NCBI GenBank assembly: GCA_000349905.1
Contig: KB722736.1
Span: 527,472 to 591,471, forward strand
Reading direction: 5' to 3'
Length of the DNA stretch: 64,000 nucleotides
Source: Volvariella volvacea V23
Taxonomy: Eukaryota > Basidiomycota > Agaricomycetes > Agaricales > Pluteaceae
A program made the position numbers and the translations under genes. Positions within the stretch are counted from its first letter, which is position 1, and each line of letters starts with the position of its first letter. Shown here in pieces: positions 47,488 through 58,134 of this stretch. Below the pieces are notes generated by a model that had not been told where the DNA came from, ran no database searches, and was given only the letters and a program-made list of their open reading frames with translations.

Positions 47488-49864
47488 GAGATTGAGTTGA
47501 TGATCTTTCTGTGAGGGGGTTGTGTTGTCTCATGGCGCCGGTGATGTTCTTTGCTCTATTTGTTCTTTTTTATCTCTTCGTTTGTCTTCTTGCTTCTTTC
47601 TGGGTTTTTTTGGGTTGATGATGTATATCCCTCCCTCAATTTTGTTCTTTTGATGTTTTATTTCGCTATCTCGCAGGCTTCCGATAGCTTTGTCTTTTTT
47701 TCATACCTTCAGATTTTGTGTAAAAGACTTAAACCACTCATGGACTGACTGACTGAAGAGTTGTACTACCTCATCATAATGTTAGCTCCTCGGCTCGTGA
47801 CTCCCTCTTCAGCTTCTCTTCCTCCTGTCAAACCCGCTATCCCCCTACCTCCTGTCATCCGTTACCTCACGATCACCCCCAAAACTATCTATGGACACAT
47901 CCTATTTATGAACTGCTATATATCGCCACTCAAAGATGGCACATCGGTACTAGCGTGTCGATTGCCCATCACGAGTAGTTGATGTTAACACCTGCTTTCA
48001 TACCTATTCCCGACTCCTTACCGCTATTTCCGGACATTATTTCGCTCTTTATTATTTATTCATTGTGGGACCCTCCTACTTCTATCCGACTACGAGCAAT
48101 GGTCGATTAATGTTTGTTAATGTACCTACCCGCGCCCGCGATGTGACAATGAGACCTGTTGACCAGCACCGTTATACTCGCTTGTGATGATGGTTGAAGG
48201 CATGTCCGAGATGACCTTGCCTTGGATATTCGTCGGAGTGCTCGCATCAACCATCATACATCACGCATCACAATCCACCCCATCTTTTCTCTGGTATACT
48301 CAAGTAGTACCAAGGAGCCATAACCATGGCGTGCGGCAAACGTAGCCGGAATGGTGATAGCACCCAGTCTGGCGGTCGTCTAGGTCCGCTTTTTCATTAA
48401 TATCCCTTAGCAAGGCGTTAATAGGCCTCAATATGAGACCCAGAACGAGGAAGGCATCATGCATGTGGGTGTAGGCTATTTAGCGTTCGCTTTTGTACTC
48501 GGAACTTTGTTGCTGCCGTCGTCTTCGCTCCTTCGCGAACTCCTCAGTCAGGAACAAGAAGTGATAGGATGAAGAGGAAAGGCTCCTTATTCCCTCGCCC
48601 TTCGCCTTCACGCTCCTTTCATGTAATACATTCACTTGAACCTGAGGGTTGAGCTCCCGAGCTATCTAGAAAGAGAGCCAATTTATGGGTCCCTGGTGCT
48701 GGCTTCGGTGCCGGAAAGGACGTGAAAATGGGAGAGGTGAAAGGTCTGGTCCTTACTGCGTGGTCCCTTTGGAAGCTCGTGTTGTTATCCGCAGGTATGC
48801 AGATCCTGAGGAGAACCCGTTGGAGGAGTATTCGGGTAACTTCGAGCTCAAGTCCAGAAGGGCACTGATGATGAACTCGAGAATATGGAGTTAAAGAGAC
48901 CTTTGGGCGATCGTCATTAGTTGGATTAGGTATATCAACTTATCGTTAATTGGACTTATGACTTTTTCACGAGGTCAAGTGCTGGCGTTGTGACATATTC
49001 AAGATTCATGTCATACTTTTTTGAGTGTAATTGGCCCTGGCGATCACCCATGAGAGCGGAAGACGGAGTTCAAGCACATTGACAGAGAGCATTTTCAAGG
49101 CAAGTCAGCTGAGAAAATGTGTCGTAAGGGCGATAAGCAGATTCTTATTACTTTAAGTCTAGAGCACTTACATGATGGTGATGAGGAAGGAAGGAATGCC
49201 ATGTGCGAAAGACATGATGAGGCATTTGATCGCTCCTTTCCGGTGTGGTATGTCTGAAGGATCTGATAAAGGCAGCATGCATAAGTCAACACCAGATAGC
49301 AAACCTATTATAGTGGGAGAGTTTGGGCAAGCGCAGGGCTACATTGACAGTGCCCATCATGGTGATCCATTGATTGACGCGTATAAAAATACCAATTTTT
49401 GTAGAGTTCTGTCTGGCGCCAAATTCGCAGAGCAAGGCAATTCGGTGAAAGACGCTATTCTCTTGAACGCTCGCTGTGTAGGTTCTCCTTTTATGAGTGT
49501 TTGACGCGTGGTAGTCGCTTAGCGATTTGTGCTTGGCAGGTACCATTGGGGTGGAGTGGCGGTGGCTTGACGTTTTTGCACTCATTCTGTGCTGTACCAC
49601 CTGGTCTCTTGGGCACCTCGAGGGGAGCTGCACTTTGTACGCAGTGCAAAGTGGGCGCTGATAGGCGCCTGGCTAGTCCCTTTCTCCCTGTTACCATAGT
49701 CTCTTAACCAGTGGCACTGCCCTCGTCCTCATAGTGACTCTGCGGCCACTTTCACCTCTTTTAACACTCACCGCCGGCGGTCCCGATTTCTTCGATTTTC
49801 ATTCTTCTCTTGCTTTCTATTTGGAAACACTGGAACTTAGCGCTCATCGAAAACTCACGTCGCA
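47488..49864. other. intergenic, no supported gene
   Basis: 2.4 kb between paralogs 1 and 2. Frames are short and without recognisable features. An inverted repeat CACTTTG...CAAAGTG occurs near 49632-49654. The first ~300 bp are T-rich and probably hold the 3' UTR of paralog 1. Confidence 0.5.
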
Positions 49865-51545
49865 ATGTTAGATTCACGTTCTGCACAAACCTCGGCACTT
49901 TGTCAATTCGATTTCGCTTGGCTCGATAACCAAAAGGCGCAAACACCTTGTTTAGTGGCAGCATACGCGCTTGGAGCTTGTGCGGAAGGCTGTAAGTGGT
50001 GCTCATTCTGTTTGCAGCGATTGGCTCACAACCACTGTTGATTGAAGCATGGATGATTGAAGGATTGTTGCCGAATCAACAATACGATGTTCCAAACGCC
50101 ACGACAGCTAATCCTTGTTACTGGTAAGATTCTGATATCATGTCTAGCAGCTGGGTAGTTGATTCTTGGCGTGGGCTCTAGTTCGTGGACGGCGTATAAT
50201 CTGTTGAGTGGTTGCACGGCCTGCCAAGGAGTCACACCACAAAGGTGAGTCTGATAACTACAGTTTTACCCAATCATCTAAGTAATTCTCGTGGCATTTA
50301 GTTGGCCTTCTTTCGTTGAATATTGCCCACCTGAATCGCGCTCAGACACGTAGGTAATCGCGAGCTAATCTATCGCATTATATAACTCCAACAAGAATAC
50401 GCGCGTTTGCAATAGGTTTTGGCCCCCAAAAATACCCTTTCCACCACAGTCAGCAATCCCATACTGGGCAACTACGAACCGTGAGCCATTGCTTTAAACG
50501 ACCGTACGCGCCCTCTCATAACGTCTCATAAGCGCCGAACTGGCCTTCAGATCGTTTCAGTGTAGTTTCTGCTAAATCTCTGTGGGCAGAAGGTATGACC
50601 AACTTGAAGGAATGACATTCAGACCTCTTGCTAACACGATTTCTAGGTCGGCCAGACGTCATTCCTTCGCCGGCTTCCACGGGCAGTTCTTCGCTCGCAA
50701 TAGGCGCTGTTGTGGGTATAGCTATTGGCAGTTTCTTTTTCCTAGCGTCAGTGATCTTGATCGTTGTCCTCGTCATCAAGCGGAGACGGGCCGAACAAGT
50801 GAAGCCATCAGCAGACACCCCATCCCTGCCCGCCTTCGTCGATGTGAATCGGCAACATTACCCTCATTACCCGTTATCTGGCTCCACCATGGCGAATAAC
50901 TCACATAGCTCCGGATTTGGATCGCTCTGGCCTGCTTCCTACATCACTTCTCCGTTGACGAGTCTCGATAATCACCATATAAACGCAGTAGTCACCCCAA
51001 CTGCGTCACCACCTCTGCAGCGTATTGATGGAACAGTGAGTAGAATGAGAACTTCAACAGGCACAGAGAACACAGTCCCTATCCATGCCGTCAATCAATC
51101 ACACTACCACCACCACCAAAGCATTCGCGTGAGACCCCAATCCCTGGGAAACAACTTTGCGATTGTCAGCACCGAAAGTATCCCATCTCCACCAGCTCGG
51201 AGATTCAATCCGCCACCTTATTCGCCGGCGGCAGAGCAGCGAGGCGAGTCCGAAGCAATACGCACAACACCCTCTTCGCCTAGTGGACAAAGGAGGGCAT
51301 CCGTTCAGGCACCAGTCCCAGCAAATAACGGTGCGGTGCCCTCCTCTGGCTTCAACACCACTCCTGGAGGACAAGCGGATGCGGTGACAATATCCAGTGG
51401 GGGAGCTGAGGCTGCACAAGTAGAATTCGTTGCAAGACCATCGCGTTCCCCGCGTAGACCAACCTGGTTTACGGCGAATAGGCCACATGTGGTAAATCCT
51501 GATCCGCCACGATCTTCCTCCCCTTCGGAACGGAGGGAGATATAG
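49865..51545 (+). CDS. Cys-rich single-span membrane protein with PPxY tail, paralog 2
   Basis: Exons 49865-49991, 50048-50123, 50182-50244, 50302-50349, 50416-50480, 50533-50592 and 50647-51545; 445 residues. Internal exon lengths 76, 48, 65 and 60 nt equal those of paralogs 1 and 3. The Cys domain keeps eight cysteines (SALCQFDFAWLDN, QTPCLVAAYALGAC, NPCYCSW, SGCTACQ, EYCPPES) and ends SAIPYWATTN. The membrane span is at about 164-190 (AIGAVVGIAIGSFFFLASVI) followed by KRRR. The tail has PPPYSP at 335-340 and ends VVNPDPPRSSSPSERREI. There is no signal peptide, so insertion would rely on the internal span. The intron 1 acceptor was set at 50047 because it restores the WMIEGL word shared with the other copies. 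Function unknown. Confidence 0.82.
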
Positions 51546-52301
51546 CTAAAATTCGGCCCCTTATGGTTCTTTGATGGCCTTTCTGGTTTTCAGCGCCCAA
51601 ACGGTGACCTCGGACCTCTTTTTGGATGTTGTCCTTTTTCCGGGAGGGGCGCTTCGACATCACGTACAATCACTTCCCTCAAGGTTGACATCGGCTCCGT
51701 CGCGGCTTTCTCCCTGACGAATTAAAGACTTTAGCCTGCGCACGTTAATGCGTCCAGTTATGGGCAACCCGACCCCACATCGAGTGCAGCCCGCAACTGA
51801 GGCTACAAATGTCGTCTGCTACAGGCTGCTTCTCAACCGAGATTGAAGTTACCTTGTACACTATACTCATTATTTAAGCTTTAGGGGTTGTTATGTGTTA
51901 TCTGTATTTCATCTAGTAATTATGTCTTGTTCACATATGCACTCCTTGCTGTGTGCAAGTTGAATCCCGTCATTGATGGAGATCAGGGTTAGTTGTTGGA
52001 ACCCCTTGATTTCAGGGTTAACATTGATTGGCGCCTAACTACATTTGGCTGTCCGTGGTTGTCTTTTGAGTTGTCACACTGCAATCATTCATATTAGTCC
52101 TGCCCCGCTGTGAAATTGCTTCGACCGTCCTCTCTTTCGTTCATCTCCCGTTCACCATTCAATCTTTGCCACTGAAGTGTTGTCGGCCACCGTTGGGCCT
52201 TGCAACGAGGCGCTTCAGACTGTAATTTCGATCTTCCATAACAGGAGTACATATCCCACGCTCGCTGGCCGACAATAGATTTCAACATCCTTGCTGTACG
52301 A
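51546..52301. other. intergenic between paralogs 2 and 3
   Basis: 756 bp, no supported frame. Contains the 3' end of paralog 2 and the promoter of paralog 3. No clear TATA box near the start. Confidence 0.5.
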
Positions 52302-54036
52302 ATGCTGTTGCAGAAGCGGAGCCCTCAAACATCGGCCATTTGTCTGTCGGAATATGCTTGGCTCGATAATGGGAGGCAACAGACGCCATGCCTGGTTGCA
52401 GCGTATGCTTTAGCTGCGTGTGCGGGAGGAAGTAAGTTGCAGTTGCAATTCTGAATTCGCGAGAGCTCTGACTAGGTTCAATATGTGCTGCAACTTATGC
52501 ACGACTGCGATCTACGCTTGAAGCTTGGATAATTGATGGATTGTCTGATAATCACCACTATGATCTTCCCAATTCAACAACGGCGAATGCGTGTAGTTGG
52601 TAAGGATATTGTTGTTGATACAAGTTGAAGATGAACAGTTATTTCGATTACAGCTCTTGGGCAGCCTATAACCTGCTGAGTGGCTGCACAGCGTGTCAAG
52701 GTCAAGAGGACGACATCCAAAAGTGAGATTCATGTTGTTGGTTATCATTTCAATCTCATAGCCACATAACTCAGCTGGTCTCCGTATATTGCACAATGCC
52801 CGCAGGATGCTCAATCGGACAAGTACGTCGTGCTAATCGTCTCTTCAAGCATAGGAGCTCCATGATTTCTCCTTGATAGATACTGGCCCCAACATATAGA
52901 GTTTCCCGATGAATCCGCGATTCCTTATTGGGCGACTCAAAACCGTACGGTTCTTTTCTCCTCTCCTCGTTAGAGGTGGTGCAAATTTATCCCCACGATC
53001 TACCAGCAATGGAATGGCCCCGCGCTCGCTTCGACGTGGATGCTGCTCAAACTTTGGCTTCCGAAGGTAACTTATTTCTATCAGTGAGAAGGCTGTGCTA
53101 ACCGGACCTCTAGCCCCACCGGATCCTCCACCCACGTCTCCCGAAAGGGATCCACCTAATGTAGCTGGAATGGTAGCCGGTGGCGTGATTGGGGGTATCG
53201 CACTGCTTATCGCCATAGTCGTTGTATATTTTATCATCAAAAAGAGGAGGGGTGGCAAGTTATCCCGACAAAGCAGTGTCCATTCACAACCCCCGTTCCA
53301 GGTCAAGCGCAAACACGAACACTCCGCGAGCACGCTCCCATTTATCTTATCATCATCCAGGGCTGACGTATCCAATCCTCTTGGATATGCCCTTGTAGGG
53401 ACAAGTTCCCCACTATGTGCTACAGACTACATTACAACCCCATTTACGGGCCATAACAATGGTAATGAAGGCTCAACGGCTGATCCGGCCGCATTACGAC
53501 AAACTGACCACGGATTGAGTCCTATTGACCCTTTCACTGCTCAATCTGGTACTGCAGGTCAAACCGCATCCCCTAGCAAAGTTAGGCCTTCAGAAGGGAC
53601 GTTTCATCAACCTGATGCCCCACCGGATGGCGGGGCAAGCTTGTATACCAGCATTGTGGCGTCATGGGTTCCAAGGAGATATAACCCGCCGCCTTATTCC
53701 CCGGGAGGTCGGACAGCGACCCAACCCACGGCCTCTTCATCTACGCGTCCTAGTGGAGACAATACCCCCCAATCGAAATCGAACCAAGCGACGCTGGGAG
53801 AAGGTTCTACGCCGATAGAAGCGATGGCTAATATATCGGGGGGAACCTCCGGAGAGGGGTCGGGCGAGGCTGGAGCCATTAGTTATGAGAGTTGGAGAGT
53901 CGAGGTTGGGGGTACGATCCAAACTGGGGCCACCGAGAATCCGCAACCACCACCCCAGCCAGTCGTGACGTCGGGTCGATTGGCTCATGTTACTAATCCA
54001 GACCCTCCTCGGTCACCATCTCTCACCTCCATGTAG
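52302..54036 (+). CDS. Cys-rich single-span membrane protein with PPxY tail, paralog 3
   Basis: Exons 52302-52431, 52524-52599, 52654-52722, 52775-52822, 52880-52944, 53007-53066 and 53114-54036; 456 residues. The first six exon lengths (130, 76, 69, 48, 65, 60) are identical to paralog 1. The Cys domain has SAICLSEYAWLDNG, QTPCLVAAYALAAC, NACSCSW, SGCTACQ and AQCPQ. The membrane span is at about 166-191 (VAGMVAGGVIGGIALLIAIV) followed by KKRRGG. The tail has PPPYSP at 341-346 and ends VTNPDPPRSPSLTSM, almost the same as the end of paralog 2. Tail sequences are otherwise poorly conserved among the three. All three lie in one direction over 8.6 kb, so tandem duplication is the simplest origin. 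Function unknown; a surface receptor or wall sensor is a guess. Confidence 0.82.
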
Positions 54037-54448
54037 TGCTGATCTTATGTCGTGATTTCCTAGGGACCTTGACATCAGTGTACTTTCATCTGCTTTCTGT
54101 GGCTCTTTGAACTGTAGCCTATGAGTTAGTCCTTCAGCGTTTGTGATTGATCGTTGCCTTGTGTGATGTGCTAGACATTTTGTAATGAATTAGCATGCTA
54201 CTTAGCATGTCATTATTAGGTTCGTGTATTGTATATATTATTAACCTTCTGGACACAGTGCCTTGCCGCCGGCGCCTTGCGACATGGGGTGGGTCAAGGC
54301 GTTGGCGGCAATAAATTGAAGAGAACTTTGCAAATATGAAGTGATCACACCATTCTACTCGTGTTATTTCGTCTGCTTCTGGTACATTAACATGGGAAGT
54401 CGAATAAGTACACCGTGAGTGTCATGCTTTCTATTCTGGTTTTCATGT

Positions 54449-54597
54449 CAATCACTGAACAATAGATGGTAAAAAATATTGATTTACTTACAGGAAAACA
54501 GCTAGGGGACGCGCTGAGGACGCCCCCACTGCCTGATAACGGAGTTGCACCGATTAGTGAGATTAGAGCACAAGGTGCGTTTCGCGGGGTATCAATG
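54449..54597 (+). repeat. diverged repeat, left copy
   Basis: Two blocks here (54449-54509 and 54535-54597) reappear in the same orientation and order at 63141-63201 and 63733-63795. Block one shares CACTGAAC, ATGGTAA, TTTACTTACA and GGGGACGCGC. Block two shares ACGGAG, ATTAGTGAG or ATCAGTGAG, and TTTCGC. In this copy an open frame of 69 codons starts at 54466 and spans both blocks. The rest of 54037-54789 has no supported gene. Confidence 0.5.
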
Positions 54598-54789
54598 TCT
54601 CTTGCCATGGCCACCTGGAGAGTCTCGGTGGTGAAGGCGTAGGTCAATACTGTACACGAAGACGGAAATTCTAACAGATGATGTCACGATCACCAGATTG
54701 ACTTTGGGAACAAATAGCATTTCGATTTCTTACCTCTTTCCCACACGCGAGTTTTATCGTGTCTACCTGCTGAAATACCGAAGGCAGTT

Positions 54790-55230
54790 ATGTTGAGTGG
54801 TTTTCCCGATCTGAGTTCAGCGTTAGATGGGGAAGAGAACATGACCAAACGCAAGAAGCGTGTTGAAGGATGGGATGCCGAAGACATGGATAATTTAGAT
54901 GCTGCTTCTCTCAAGGTTGGTTGCTCATCCTGTGATTGGCTTAGGTGGTCTAACTAGGCATAGATCCCAAGTTCACTCAAGGAATTTGAGACAATACAGA
55001 ACTCGGATGGTAGTGCCACAACACACATAACCATACGCTGCACATTAGCAGAGCTAGCCAAGGCCACCAACCTCCGCATTGAAGACGCAGCATTCGCTTT
55101 GCATGAATGCGGATTGCTGTTCAAGAAGATCAACGAGGACGATGGCGACGGCGAGACTATAGTTTTGACGAGAAGTATGATCGAAACAGTTGCAGTCGAG
55201 CGAAAGGTCAAGCAGCCATGCAATGGACCT
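54790..55230 (+). pseudogene. orphan C-terminal part of a MYST histone acetyltransferase
   Basis: Two in-phase pieces around a 48-nt intron (54916-54963): KRKKRVEGWDAEDMDNLDAA, then IPSSLKEFETIQNSDGSATT and TLAELAKATNLRIEDAAFAL ... HECGLLFKK ... VLTRSMIETVAVERKVK. This matches the helical C-terminal end of MYST-family histone acetyltransferases (the region after the acetyl-CoA site that reads L-x-ECGLL). The catalytic zinc finger and acetyl-CoA domain are absent upstream: 54037-54789 holds only a repeat. The frame stays open to 55377 but the family end is lost after KQPC. I infer a truncated copy of a gene located elsewhere in the genome. Confidence 0.55.
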
Positions 55231-55433
55231 TACACGCGTACTGCTTTGATATACCTTTCCACCCGATTCGTTACTAATTGGGCAACAGACATCATCGTCC
55301 TTCGTCGTCACGTAGTTGGCACTGGCGGATTCAAATATTACAACGTACAAGATACAACAAGAGTCCTGGCTAGTTAACCTACATGTTACAGAACGTCATC
55401 TCCACAATACTCCTGAGACCCTGACTCGCCACC

Positions 55434-56501
55434 CTACTGGATTGGGCCTTTCGAACAAAACCTCTTGTGAAGTGGCCACGCTGCCTTCTGGTGTACACCA
55501 TCACAATACCACGCCTTCTGACAATTCGAGCATTTCTTCATCTCCTTCAAGCTATTCGGTAACCCGCAATGGCCACACCATGACTCAGTTTCCCTCTTCT
55601 CCCAACGCTCTTTCACCCTCCTCGCAATGCGTTCCACCACGCAGGATTCGGGGTCCCCTGAATACGTGCAGACTTTTTTCGCGTTCTCCATGTCAGCGCT
55701 ATACGCGACTTTCGTGGTGCGGTCGTACCACGCATCCAAAGACTCCAACACAAAGGTGCTCCGCCCGTTAAGCCCACGGCCTTCATCGTCAAACTGCATT
55801 GACGCCATATCAAGCACAGTCTCAATATTGAAGTTTCCCTCTTTTGGACGACTGAACCCCATCACGGAATGTGGCATGCTCGAGCTTTCTCGGGTCGTCA
55901 AGATTTGGTTCGTGGGCAGTAGCGCGACTAGCGTCATCAACTTCGGCCCTACCAAATCCATCTCTGAAATGGCCCGCGTAGAAATCTTGGTGACATAGTC
56001 GTCATTCAACGTACGGACGTGGAGAGGGGTGTCCGAGGGATAAAGGTCGAAGAAGGCTTGCAGGAGTGCGATGCAAATGAAGCAGCCGTCATGTCCCCTG
56101 GCTTGCCAGTAGATAGTCTCCAGCTCTTTCTGGCTGTAGAATTGAAGTTGTCATGGGACGGGGTTTGGGAGCATGTTGGATGGGAGATCCGGCTCGGCAC
56201 CGTCATCGACGTCAGCTCTGCTGCCATCGTTGGACGATCCCCTTTGTTTGCCTTTGCCTGTGCTTGTACTAGAAGTCCCTTTAGGAGGACTTATGTCGAA
56301 AACGAAGCCTGATTTAGCTGCAGGACGACAATCGCAGACATCATGTTTGAGTGCAATGGTCTGGAAGTTGACTTCCTCGTTGGCGACTTCGCGCAGTTTG
56401 GCGTGACGGAAGCGAGGTTCCGTAGACGCTCTCTCATAGTTGAGCAGGAGGGCAATTTCATAGAGATCAAGGGGTTCAGAGTCTTGATTCGTAGTCGACA
56501 T
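55434..56501 (-). CDS. MYND zinc-finger protein
   Basis: Minus strand, modelled as exons 56211-56501 and 55434-56129 with an intron 56130-56210; 328 residues. The C-terminal MYND finger has C282, C285, C297, C300, C306, H310, H318 and C322 (WCGHCGLPN, KKCSNCQKAWYCDGVHQK, LHKRFC). Position 310 is His where MYND fingers normally have Cys. MYND fingers bind Pro-rich peptides in partner proteins. The middle region (TIYWQARGHDGCFICIALLQ, LNDDYVTKISTRAISEMDLV) is not a domain I can name. Without the intron the two exons are in one frame but separated by TGA at 56151-56153. The intron I use has a weak donor (GTCGAT), so a disabling stop is the alternative. It is antisense to nothing else of note. 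Confidence 0.6.
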
Positions 56502-58037
56502 TGGTACTGTGAAGGGCCTGAGACGGTAGGAGAGCTAGGGCGTCGGTTGTTTGATTTGATTGGCAAGAGCCCTACGGCCACTGGTACAATTAAGTCTTCA
56601 ACGTTTCAACACCTCTAAACACCGAACATATTGAACGCTGCATGACTACAGTGCGTCGCTCCAATCTAAGTCATCGAGCTACGCGTCTTGCTGATAACAT
56701 ATGTGCACAGTTTCGTCATGTCAAGTCATTGCCAGTTATGCCTCATCCCCATGATCGTGCCACGGCTCACAGTACTCGAGGCATCTCACGATCTCTCTTG
56801 GCCACCAAAGCATTCCAGTGCTCAACTTTCTGAATGGAACTCGTTGCAGTGTTCCACTACCGAACATTCTAGGAACTCACCGCGAGGCTGTAAAGACAAG
56901 GATGCAATTGCCAGTGACAACCCTCAACTCCCATTTAGCGAACCTTGTTCATTACGTGAGCATTTTTAACCTCCCAGCGATGTCAACGGTTGTTGGTCCC
57001 AATTTTTGCTTTTGTTCTTGTCTGTTCAGCGTGGATCTCGATGCAGTCACAACTACAACGGAGCTCCTTGTGTTACACGAGGGCAGTGCATTTTGAGTCG
57101 GCGTTTGTGCTACTTCCAGGACCCAATCTTTCCTATCAACGATAACATCGTGGGGTGTTCTGATGATCTTCGATCTGCTGTCTGCGGCTGATCATTAGGT
57201 GCACTATTGCCTCTTCTGATGTATTTTTTGACCACATACAGGCAGCTGATGTCGCAAACCCCAAAGGCGCGGTATACTAGTGAACGATAGGCGTTGCTAT
57301 CTCTCCTATCTCCATTCCTTATGACGGCGTTGTGCCTGTCTCACCGAGATTCGGAGCCTGAGAGTTCATTTCAGCTTGTACTCGTCTGAATTCAAGGATA
57401 AAAATTAGAGTCGGCTTGTGGGTGCACAACGAGGTTCGCAACCTTTATGTGGCGGCAGAATTGGATCTTAGGCCTCGTGTTTTGCTCACTTTGCTCCAGG
57501 GAACAAGGAATCATCCAACGGATTGTTTTTGTTGTATCCTATTCCTTGTCTGGCTGAATGCTGTACGCTGAATGCCCAGGCTCGGAAGTGTCCTCTCGAC
57601 TGTAAGACGCTATTTACCTGGAGTCCTGCCTATTGTTGACATTTTCTCACTCCGATTTCGAGAAAGAGGCCTCAAATACCCTAAAAGTAATTCTTCACGA
57701 AAACCAGCACATGTACTCCACGTTGGTGCAGTTGTGGCGACCATATTCGTTTAGAAGACTTGATGGTAGAGATGCTAAGGCAAGTGGGTAGCATTGCTAC
57801 CATTAACCAAATTGCTGTCCAAGTCCCGGCGTGCGCACCACCGGCACGATGTCCTCTGTGGCTCCAACAGGGTCCAATTGAAACCAAAATATAGTGGTTC
57901 GCCCACGCACGAATACATGTGTAAGCCTCGTGGTAGAGAATTCTTCGTTGGGCCTCAAATTGTGTGCAGGTTTATTTGGCCCCGGATAAGATGGCACAGC
58001 ACAAAGGATCTCGTTGAAGCCCATCAAGGCTGGAAAG
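56502..58037. other. intergenic, no supported gene
   Basis: 1.5 kb between the divergent MYND gene and the pseudokinase gene. Frames are short and overlapping; no domain recognised. Confidence 0.5.
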
Positions 58038-58045
58038 TATAAAAT
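58038..58045 (+). promoter_or_regulatory. TATA box (TATAAAAT) of the pseudokinase gene
   Basis: TATAAAAT lies 97 nt upstream of the ATG at 58135, the same kind of spacing as for the secreted-protein genes (89-91 nt). Confidence 0.5.
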
Positions 58046-58134
58046 TCGACCACTCAGCTCGAATTTAAGTCCATCATTTCCTCCCAACCCCTCAATCATC
58101 CCATCTCATTTAATTCCTCTCTAGATCAACTCTT

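Noticed and set aside
49172..49504. Plus-strand 110-codon frame between membrane-protein paralogs 1 and 2
   Set aside because: No recognisable features or conserved start context; overlaps a minus-strand frame of equal length.
49632..49654. Inverted repeat CACTTTG...CAAAGTG as a possible terminator or element end
   Set aside because: Short 7-bp arms, no U-run or partner copy; likely chance.
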